Shown here: in pieces, positions 9,438 through 16,816 of the stretch
Numbering within the stretch: the first letter of the stretch is position 1
Layout: every line of letters begins with the position of its first letter
Assembly (NCBI GenBank): GCA_030849805.1
Contig: JASANZ010002228.1
Coordinates: 1 to 64,000, forward strand
Direction of reading: 5' to 3'
From: Sergeia podlipaevii
Taxonomy: Eukaryota; Euglenozoa; Kinetoplastea; Trypanosomatida; Trypanosomatidae
DNA: 64,000 nucleotides
Made by a program: the position numbers and the translations under genes
Notes under the pieces: generated by a model
The model's database searches: none
Told to the model about the DNA's origin: nothing
What the model saw: the letters and a program-made list of their open reading frames with translations, nothing else

Positions 9438-10847
9438 TTAATCCAAGTACTGACGTACGAGCGCTAAAAATAAGTTTAGTGTTCCCGCAGTAACGCGCTG
9501 CAGAGACGAGTTCGGGTACAGCGCGTGAATGCCATTCTTCTTTTCCTCCATGGTTGATAAAGGTTCCAGCATGCTTGGGACACAAAAGGTAACACCGTAC
9601 GTGTCCAGTGCGGAGGGGGAATTCTTCGCGCACTGAATAAAGTGCCGCAAGGTGGCAACATCACCCGCCAGCACGGCCGCCATGTAGGGCGTTTGAGGAG
9701 TAGAACTGCTACCAGGCACTGCCGGTACGGTGGAAGTGCTGCCACTGCCTCCCTTCCTAAGAAATGGAGGCAATATGCGCTCGCCGTCATCGTAGTCCAC
9801 ATACACCGCAGCCTTCTTCTCAAACGGAGCAAAGAGACCGTGCTTGAAGTGAGATGGGCTGAAGTCCGCCGTATCGCAGGGGAGTTCGTTCGTCACCGCA
9901 ATGCGGCGAATACTTTCTGTTCGATGCACTCGCCCACCCGCCACGTGAGAGCGCTTGAATTCTTCCACAAGACGAAGGAACTCATTCACGTTACTCGCGG
10001 ATACAGGGATCTGCATGCCATCGTTCACAAGCTCCACAACCCGGTCGCCCTCTGGCACGCTAAACGTCAGTCCGAGATCCAAAATTTGTGCCCCTGTGAC
10101 GGTGCCTCGTACGATGGCATTCACGCTTCGGTGGAAGGTGTCTGCGGGATACGGCAAACTGGCCATGCGTTCCACGGCACGGCCGGCAGCCCCTGGTGAT
10201 TGTGTAGAAGCCGTCGCATCTGCATTGGTGGCAGCTGTAAACATGGGATTCTGATTGCCGGCAACTCGTCCAATAGGACTGAGCAGTCCTCCGCCAGTAA
10301 ACGGTGTTTGGCTCTGCGTAGCGGTGCTTTCTGGCCCTGTAGCTGCAGCTGCAGTGCTCTCATGCTTAGATGCACGGACAGCAGGATCGGAAGGAGACTT
10401 TGGTGGAGTACTCTGTAGGACCGCGGATGTCTGGAAGCTAGCTGAAGCTTGGCCATGAGAAATAGTTCCGCCAGATGTGATACCGTCGCCGCTCTTCCGA
10501 ACACCACGCGTGGTGGTCGCTCCCGCGGAAGCGCGGCGCATAAGTTCATTATTGAGGGCCTCCATGGCAGCCTCACCAAGCGACACTTCGAAGCATTCTC
10601 CGAGCGTGAAAAGCGAAACGGACATTTTACCTAGAACAGAAGTCACCTCCTCACGTTCAAACGGAGTGAGCGAGGTAGTGGAGCGAAAAGAAAGTGCCGC
10701 GAGTTCACCCAGTGTAGACATCATCTGCATCACGCACACATTTACTGAGTGATCACTTGCCGTAATGCCTGCCTGCTCCATGTACTGATGATTCACTTGT
10801 GCGACATCGTCAAATGTAATGGAGCGATGTCCTTGTGGCTGGGACAT
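9438..10847 (-). CDS. MazG-like N-terminus plus two HECT N-lobe-like modules; unknown function
   Basis: This 469-aa protein has no catalogued name that I recognise. Residues about 18-105 are all-helical and resemble the MazG/dCTPase nucleotide-pyrophosphohydrolase fold: MMSTLGELAALSF, then EREEVTSVLGKMSVSLFTL, then CFEVSLGEAAMEALNNEL. The metal-binding acidic pairs are partly missing, so activity is doubtful. Residues 110-235 are Ser/Thr/Ala-rich and look disordered. Residues 240-300 contain ILDLGLTFSVPEGDRVVEL and IPVSASNVNEFLRLVEEF, which follow the N-lobe pattern of HECT ubiquitin ligases closest to the TRIP12/UFD4 type. Residues 388-469 repeat the pattern (DTYGVTFCVP, then VTAGTLNLFLALVRQYLD). 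No C-lobe catalytic cysteine is present. The open frame continues two codons upstream to a TTG; the first ATG, at 10845-10847, is used. Confidence 0.85.
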   Translation of the reverse strand: MSQPQGHRSITFDDVAQVNHQYMEQAGITASDHSVNVCVMQMMSTLGELAALSFRSTTSLTPFEREEVTSVLGKMSVSLFTLGECFEVSLGEAAMEALNNELMRRASAGATTTRGVRKSGDGITSGGTISHGQASASFQTSAVLQSTPPKSPSDPAVRASKHESTAAAATGPESTATQSQTPFTGGGLLSPIGRVAGNQNPMFTAATNADATASTQSPGAAGRAVERMASLPYPADTFHRSVNAIVRGTVTGAQILDLGLTFSVPEGDRVVELVNDGMQIPVSASNVNEFLRLVEEFKRSHVAGGRVHRTESIRRIAVTNELPCDTADFSPSHFKHGLFAPFEKKAAVYVDYDDGERILPPFLRKGGSGSTSTVPAVPGSSSTPQTPYMAAVLAGDVATLRHFIQCAKNSPSALDTYGVTFCVPSMLEPLSTMEEKKNGIHALYPNSSLQRVTAGTLNLFLALVRQYLD

Positions 10848-11397
10848 AAGCAACGCAAAAAGAGGGGGAAAAAAAAGAATTTTTAAAAAGGTTCACGCAG
10901 AGTATAAATAAACGATTTTTCGAACACTTTTGGGATCCTTCAAACCTTTCTACGTGCAGTCGTTAAATTGTGAACGACGCTTAATAAAGACAAGAAAAAA
11001 AAAGAAAAAAAAAGAAAAGCAGAACGCCACAAATGTGAAAATAAAATCTACAAAAGTGGCACCCAGGGAACTCTTTGGAAAGAAAATAATAATAATAAAA
11101 GCACCTCCCCCTCGTAATGAAAGCTGTTAAGTGCAAGTGCAAGTATATGGGTGAACCTAAACTATACTAATGAGAGTATCAGTAAAGAAAGAGATGAATA
11201 AGTTAAAAAAGAATCAATTATTTATATATAGAATGCCATTGCACTATATACGAGAATCAATCAATTGCAAAAAGAGCGCTCAATGAAAGCGAGATTTTTT
11301 TTTTCTTTAAGTATAACTAATGTGCAACTGGTGTTTCAACCACGAGTGTGTGATAAAGAGTGACATTCCTAAACTTAGATGCAATCTGTCACAACTA
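10848..11397. other. Intergenic spacer
   Basis: A/T-rich, with A-tracts (10998-11017) and a short AAT repeat near 11087-11098. No gene seen. Confidence 0.7.
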
Positions 11398-11625
11398 TCA
11401 GATATCTCGGCGCCTGCGGGTACTCTTCACACGTGCGACTTTGCTAGTTTTCGCCGATTGTGATTGCGCCTCATCACGGGACTCAGCATAAAAAAAACCC
11501 TTCAGATTGCCCTTTACCTGTCGACCTGACGTAGAGACAAACTCGAAAGGTTTTTGCACACCTTTAGCACTATCGAGCTCAGTGTGGCGGAACACGCGGT
11601 CATGATGTCCTGTGTTGGCTTGCAT
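11398..11625 (-). CDS. Small basic hypothetical protein (75 aa)
   Basis: I do not recognise this protein. The open frame from the ATG at 11623-11625 encodes 75 residues with balanced codons, in contrast to the A/T-rich sequence on both sides; that contrast is the main reason to accept it. The N-terminal half (about 1-50) is mixed polar with one aromatic cluster (GFFYAE). The tail is Ser/Lys/Arg-rich and ends in RRRR followed by two residues, which could bind nucleic acid or act as a nuclear signal. There is no signal peptide, membrane segment or metal-binding cluster. An upstream in-frame TTG would add five residues but is not a likely start. It could be a small ribosome- or RNA-associated protein; this is speculation. 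Confidence 0.6.
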   Translation of the reverse strand: MQANTGHHDRVFRHTELDSAKGVQKPFEFVSTSGRQVKGNLKGFFYAESRDEAQSQSAKTSKVARVKSTRRRRDI

Positions 11626-12194
11626 TTCCACAAAAAGCAAAGCAGCAGTGTATCCCGTTCCGCTATATATATGAAAATGCTTCCTATTGTGCTCCCAGTC
11701 GATTGAAAAAAAAAAGAAAAAAAAACTTAAAAATATGGAGATTTATCACTCTTAAAATGTGTTATGGTACAATACACAGCCCATGTATGCAAATTGATGC
11801 ATGCAGAACGTTTTAATGCTTCATCTTATATTGCATGCAACTCATTACCAAAAAAAAAGGTAGCTAGCACAAGTTGTTTCTTACACCGCTGAGGTATATA
11901 TTCTTTTTTTTTCTTTCTTTTCAGGATGCTATTAAAATGGCGCTACTACTACTGAACAGAAATATAAAGACAACAAAAAGTGAGCTAACAACAAAATGTG
12001 AACACCGTAGTGGTGGAGTAAACTGCTATCCCAACGTCAGAGCCAGTTTGCTTGAAAAATGTCACAACCCTATATTTTTTGGACCGCCACACATACGCTT
12101 CTAGCCTCCTTGCGCACATTGTGGAGCTTTTTCATTGATAGTTATGCAATGGGGGAAAAGCGATAGCGTTGTATCACACCACTTTGATTTTTTT
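11626..12194. other. Intergenic spacer
   Basis: A/T-rich spacer with A-tracts at 11704-11727 and a plus-strand T/C-rich stretch at 11903-11922. No supported gene. Confidence 0.7.
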
Positions 12195-13361
12195 TTATCG
12201 AGGAATGTCGCCCTTCTGGCGCACTTCAATGGGAAAATTCTGAATGGATGGGTAGTCATAGAGTCTCTTGTGGTCTTCCAACTTCATCTTGCCACTCCAG
12301 AGGTCAACCGAGGTGGGGTCTATGCCCTTCTCTGTCGCGAGTTCCTGCTTCACTTCCCACACACACTTCATAGGGTCCACCATCTTGCGCTGCGCATTAG
12401 GATAAGGGTCGTACGCTACCCCAGTTTCGCTGGTGTTGGGCGGGGGAGGTTGATATTGCTGATGCTGCTGCTGGCTGCCGTACGCAGGCTTCGGGGGCAT
12501 ACGCGGCTGACTCTGGTTAGGGAGGGGAGACGTGCGGCCACTGCCTTGAGCCTTTTGCATCGTCTGTGCGCCAGTGAGTATTTTGCCATCAACAACGTCC
12601 TTGTAGCGCTGCCGCAGCGTGCGCGCGTCAAGGCAGTCGGAGAAATTTACGCCACGCTCATACAGCTCCTTGGTGATGTCGGTAATCTTCATGGTGTCTA
12701 CCGGATTCTCCTCCGGTGCTGCAGATGTCCCAGGCTCCACTTCAATATCGATAGTCTCTACCTCAATCTCTTCAGTCTTACTGCTGCCTGTGTCCTTGGC
12801 AGAGCCTCCCTTCTCACTCACGCGCTCGCCCTCCACGCGCTCAACCCTCGCGCTCCCCTCGCTTTCAATCCTATCAACTAACTTAGAAATTAGCGGCGGA
12901 TCCACCGCAAAGTCCGTCGTCGACGCACTGTCGTTTGGCGGTGGGGGTGGAGGTGGGAGAGGAGTGGAGAAGGACGCGCCTTGTGGATTCTCAGTGCCCC
13001 ATAACAACTTCAAAATGGAATCGACCTCCGCCTGTATGGAGCGAGACTCGTTCTGCAAGTTAGCAAGACGTGTATGGTAGGCCTTTACAGATGCGGAAAG
13101 CGTTGTCACTTTGCCGCTGAACTTGTCATCCGTAATGCCGCTTTTCTTAGCACTATCTTGAAAGGCATATCCGGCAGCCTTCGCAGAGTCGCACATGTCC
13201 GCCAAGTCTAAGCCCTGACCCTTGCACTCCTCTTTCAGTGACGCAAGATGCTTAGTGAGGTTGTCGCGCGTGCTAGCATCAACAGCAAAGAACCGCGCAC
13301 TGCCATAAAGAACCCCGAGTGTGCCCGCAGAAACACCATGGCGTACGGCACGACGAAACAT
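12195..13361 (-). CDS. Predicted mitochondrial protein with SAP-like motif and truncated ubiquitin-like C-terminus
   Basis: A 388-aa protein of unknown role. The N-terminus (MFRRAVRHGVSAGTLGVLYG) is Arg-rich and amphipathic, like a mitochondrial presequence, and residues 10-27 could form a short membrane helix. A helical segment (30-120) is followed by a proline run (about 135-142) and an acidic linker. Residues 224-256 (ITDITKELYERGVNFSDCL) resemble the SAP/ARMET-C-like helical motif common in trypanosomatid proteins. Residues 276-325 are Pro/Gln-rich. Residues 331-383 align with ubiquitin from helix 1 onward: VKQELATEKGIDP, then SGKMKLEDHKRLYDY, then a final strand. The first beta-hairpin is not recognisable and there is no C-terminal Gly-Gly, so it would be a non-conjugated adaptor. 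The frame stays open 185 codons upstream, but that part is A/T-rich spacer with no protein-like character. The ATG at 13359-13361 is chosen. Confidence 0.88.
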   Translation of the reverse strand: MFRRAVRHGVSAGTLGVLYGSARFFAVDASTRDNLTKHLASLKEECKGQGLDLADMCDSAKAAGYAFQDSAKKSGITDDKFSGKVTTLSASVKAYHTRLANLQNESRSIQAEVDSILKLLWGTENPQGASFSTPLPPPPPPPNDSASTTDFAVDPPLISKLVDRIESEGSARVERVEGERVSEKGGSAKDTGSSKTEEIEVETIDIEVEPGTSAAPEENPVDTMKITDITKELYERGVNFSDCLDARTLRQRYKDVVDGKILTGAQTMQKAQGSGRTSPLPNQSQPRMPPKPAYGSQQQHQQYQPPPPNTSETGVAYDPYPNAQRKMVDPMKCVWEVKQELATEKGIDPTSVDLWSGKMKLEDHKRLYDYPSIQNFPIEVRQKGDIPR

Positions 13362-14103
13362 TTTTTTTGTTGTTGTTTTCCTTCCTCCTCTCACACCACT
13401 TCTTCCCTTGAATCTGTCTCTCTCCTCTTTCGTGAAAGACAGATAGATATACCAGTGTAGAATTGCCAGTGTAGAATTGCCAGTGTGAGGTTGGTGAGTG
13501 TGACTATACGCACAGCGTCTTATGTTCCTACCAGCGGCAACAATGCTAGTTGTGGCTGAAAAATCATAAATAAATGAGAAAACAAAAAGAAGATAGAAGG
13601 ATAAAAATGAGAAACAAACATAATGATCATACAACGACAACATAAATAAAACAAAAAAAACAAAAACAAAAAAAAAAGAACAGAGGTAAACAGATAGGCA
13701 CTGCAGTCTAAAGCAGCAGCTAGTTTGCGTGAAGGTGCTGCAATAGCCGCAAAGGAAATTTATAAAAGTAAAGCAGTATATATAAATATGTACGTGTGTA
13801 CACAATAGTAGTGTCTCTGATCTACTACCAAAATAGAAAGTATAAGACAGTGCCTTCACAATTAGCAATATGTTATTAAACGACGTCCTTATCTTGATCT
13901 TTAGTGGCATACACACAAAAAAAAGGATATACTTGAATTTTATGCGTTGAAACTGATGTGAAATGCACGCAATAAAGACGAAACAACACTATACAGTTGA
14001 CCATACGTAGAACACAGCAAGTGATCTTTGGGTGCTTTCTTTCCTTCCCCTCCCCCCCTGTTACCTCCTCTGCACAAGTGCAAACCTCGGCAGTTGCACT
14101 TCC
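13362..14103. other. Intergenic spacer
   Basis: A/T-rich spacer with interrupted A-tracts at 13650-13680. A C4-T-C7 run lies at 14047-14058, so the DPH3 transcript carries G7 about 46 nt after its stop codon. No gene seen. Confidence 0.7.
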
Positions 14104-14343
14104 TCACGCCGCTACAGCAGTAGTAGTGATCCGGTTTTCTCCAATGAAGCACCGCTTCTCATCGTCAGTAAAGAGCACCCTGATTGTTAAAGAACAAGTT
14201 GGGCACTGAGCAATGTCGTTCCCAGACATAAAGTCAGCAATAGAGAGCTCAAACAAATCGCCGCAAGGGCATGGGAAGAGCAGCTTGTCACCCTCAAGGG
14301 TCATCTCTGATAGATGTACTTCCTCGTAATGAAAGGTGTCCAT
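14104..14343 (-). CDS. DPH3: Diphthamide biosynthesis protein 3 (CSL zinc finger)
   Basis: This 79-aa protein matches the DPH3/KTI11 family in size and layout. It opens with the acidic strand typical of the family (FHYEEVHLSEM) and has the CSL zinc-binding set Cys25, Cys27, Cys47 and Cys50 (FPCPCGD, then CPTCSLTIRV). The family donates electrons to the radical enzyme DPH1-DPH2, which builds diphthamide on translation elongation factor 2, and is also tied to the Elongator tRNA-modification pathway. It acts in the cytosol. The C-terminus ends shortly after the finger, apart from a short Thr/Ala tail. The ATG at 14341-14343 gives the canonical start. All four ligands are present, so it should be functional. 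Confidence 0.95.
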   Translation of the reverse strand: MDTFHYEEVHLSEMTLEGDKLLFPCPCGDLFELSIADFMSGNDIAQCPTCSLTIRVLFTDDEKRCFIGENRITTTAVAA

Positions 14344-15089
14344 CTTTTCCCCTTACTTTTCTTCCCTCCAATTAATATATTTTTTCCTTATCACTAGACG
14401 ACAACGTGCAAGTAGAATGCTACGTTGCACACTATTGCAATGTTTAGTATAGTTTATGTATGTGCTATTGACGCCCTTTGAAGCTGTGGTACTACCTCAG
14501 CAAAAAAGTTTCTTGAAATAAAGAAGAAGAACTAAAATATGAGAGACTCCATATAAAGAATGCAAGGGAATAACAGATTCATATATAGAGAGAAGAGGAG
14601 AAAAGCGCATTGGCTATCACTAAATATCAGCTGTGATGTCAACAACTGATAGGCTTGAAGTATCATAGACGTTCTCTCGCTCTCAAGAAAGGTAGTAACA
14701 CCTTCTTCTTTGTTTTCTCTCTCGCACCGGCGTCCCATAATCATCCCCTTGCCTGCGCTTTTCCTTTACAGGAAGGAACATCAAAAGACCAGTTGTACTC
14801 TCACTGTTCATTAACAGCACTCAAAAGAAAAAATAAGCGAACATTTTTACGTACCACAAAGTTGTGTATGAGCTTGCGATAAGTGGTAGCTTAGTCACCT
14901 GTTTTGCGCGAGAAAATCGCAGTAACCAAGTCTACCGTTGAGCGAAGAAAAAAAAAAAAGCAATTATAAAATATGTGACCAGAAGCACATCCTGGCAAAC
15001 TAAAAACGAAAAGCTATTATAGGCAGTTCACCAAATGTGGATGATTGATTAGTATCAATTTGAGGCTAATGGAACTCATCGTACGCGCG
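14344..15089. other. Intergenic spacer
   Basis: A/T-rich. Short open frames on both strands lack coding character. No gene seen. Confidence 0.7.
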
Positions 15090-16454
15090 CTATCTAAATG
15101 CAGTTTCCATCTTTATCTTTGGGTCCACCTCTAACTGCTGCGCACTGTAGGACCAATCGGAGAGCCACTTCTGCCACATATGAAATGCAGACCCTGGAAT
15201 CATCTTCAAGACGCCGTTCCGTATTGAGGTGTGCGGAGTGGCGGTGAAGACCCGCGCGCGGCGCGACTGCCGTACATACATCTCCACACGATCCCGCCGT
15301 ACGGTCTCATACTGCCTGAATGCATATTCAAAGCCGCTGTCCTTCATCAATGGTACGTCCAACAGCGCGGTGGCAAGCAGCGCGGCATCTTCCACGCACA
15401 GCGAAGTGTCCTGCCCCAGCACACACGGGAGCGAACCATGCGCCGCATCCCCTATCAGCACTGCACGTTTGTTGAACCAGCGCGGCATCACTGGGACTTC
15501 AATGAGCTCCATAGGAAAGGCTAGCTCGGCGCTGGTCAACAGAGAGGTAACGTCATCGCCAAAGCAACGGAATTCACGATTCAAAAGTCCACACGTAGCT
15601 TGCAATGCCTCCTGCGCATCTGGAATCTTCTCCGCCTCTACGATATCCAAAGGGGATTGGTAAAGTGTTGCACTAAAGTCAATCTGACTCTCCCCATTAC
15701 GGAACTGTGGCACCAAGCGCAATGTCTTGCGATCTCCCCATAATTCGACTGGATACTCGAGACCTTCGAGTGCGTGCGGCACGCATGTATATCCTTCAAT
15801 CTGTGTCATGCCCAGAGACGAGCTGCTTGTGCCAATGTACTCTGATGGATAGAGAAGCTTGCGGATGGTGCTGCCAAGGCCGTCAGCACCGACCACCACG
15901 TCGCCCCACTCAGTGGTGCCATCTTCAAGCACAACGTGCACGCCACCCTTGACACCGTCATGCGGCAGTAAATCAACAACATGGGAGTCAAATTTTATCT
16001 GTGGCGTGTGACGACGAAGTGCATCGCGCAGGTACTTGGAGGAGATTGTTGTACGCAAAGGAACGTTGCCCATCTCCAGCTTACGCTCCTCCGCCAGGCG
16101 CCGCGACACAATCGATTCACTATTGGCAGGTGGCGCAGTACTCAAAGGAATGGCATCCTCCTCGCCTAAACAGGACATGCGAACATCTTTGTTTTTCAGC
16201 TTCAGGAGCCACTGACGCTGCTCATTCATAATACCAAAATACGCTTCCGGCTCCACCCCACTATGACTAAACACGTACTCCATTCCGAATGCCTTGAAAC
16301 ACGTAAGAGCGTTTGCATATAGTATAAAGGGTGAAATATAATTGGCTTGTAAATATGGTGCCTGCTCCAAGACGACACAGTCTATATTGAGCCTTCTGAG
16401 AAAGGCGGCCAAAGTAAGCCCTGACAGCCCTGCACCGACGATAACAACCCGCAT
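15090..16454 (-). CDS. FAD-dependent monooxygenase (aromatic hydroxylase/UbiH-like)
   Basis: This 454-aa protein is a class A flavoprotein monooxygenase. The N-terminal Rossmann motif VVIVGAGLSGLTLAAFLRR binds the ADP part of FAD. The middle motif GADGLGSTIRKLL (about residue 193) contacts FAD and NAD(P)H. The third motif, VLIGDAAHGSLPCVLGQDTS (about 334), binds the flavin ribityl chain. The family uses NAD(P)H and oxygen to hydroxylate aromatic rings; salicylate hydroxylase, kynurenine 3-monooxygenase and ubiquinone hydroxylases are relatives. The substrate cannot be chosen from sequence. The length is usual for the family and there is no targeting signal or C-terminal membrane anchor, so it is probably cytosolic. 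The ATG at 16452-16454 starts directly at the first beta strand. Several protist members of this family look bacterial in origin, which a tree would test. Confidence 0.92.
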   Translation of the reverse strand: MRVVIVGAGLSGLTLAAFLRRLNIDCVVLEQAPYLQANYISPFILYANALTCFKAFGMEYVFSHSGVEPEAYFGIMNEQRQWLLKLKNKDVRMSCLGEEDAIPLSTAPPANSESIVSRRLAEERKLEMGNVPLRTTISSKYLRDALRRHTPQIKFDSHVVDLLPHDGVKGGVHVVLEDGTTEWGDVVVGADGLGSTIRKLLYPSEYIGTSSSSLGMTQIEGYTCVPHALEGLEYPVELWGDRKTLRLVPQFRNGESQIDFSATLYQSPLDIVEAEKIPDAQEALQATCGLLNREFRCFGDDVTSLLTSAELAFPMELIEVPVMPRWFNKRAVLIGDAAHGSLPCVLGQDTSLCVEDAALLATALLDVPLMKDSGFEYAFRQYETVRRDRVEMYVRQSRRARVFTATPHTSIRNGVLKMIPGSAFHMWQKWLSDWSYSAQQLEVDPKIKMETAFR

Positions 16455-16816
16455 GATATTTAAAAAAAAAAACTTTGAGAAACAATCCCCTTTGTTTTAT
16501 GGCTTTTGAAGGAAAAGCAAAGTATATATATGATATCATAATACAATAGAAACATTGTAGGAAGGTACAATATAAGACAAGAATGAAGTTGTCGTTTTGT
16601 CACCACTGTAGACAAAAAAAAAAAAAGACAGCAGCATAAAAACGCATTTGTCAGGTTGCAAAAAGCACAGCAGTCTTCTGTGCAACTTCCGACTCTTAAA
16701 ACCCCCCTTTTTTTCACATGTGCTTCGGTAGTTAAAACAGTTTTAAACAAAAAAAAACTTCCGCAGATCCACTTGTACTCAAAAAAAAAAAAAAGAAATA
16801 GTTGTCAAAGCTAATG
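16455..16816. other. Intergenic spacer
   Basis: A/T-rich, with A-tracts at 16461-16470, 16614-16626 and 16781-16794. No gene seen. Confidence 0.7.

Noticed and set aside
13362..13916. N-terminal extension of 185 codons on the ubiquitin-like mitochondrial protein
   Set aside because: The sequence is spacer-like and translates to Phe/Tyr/Leu runs. The Arg-rich presequence-like start at 13361 fits better.
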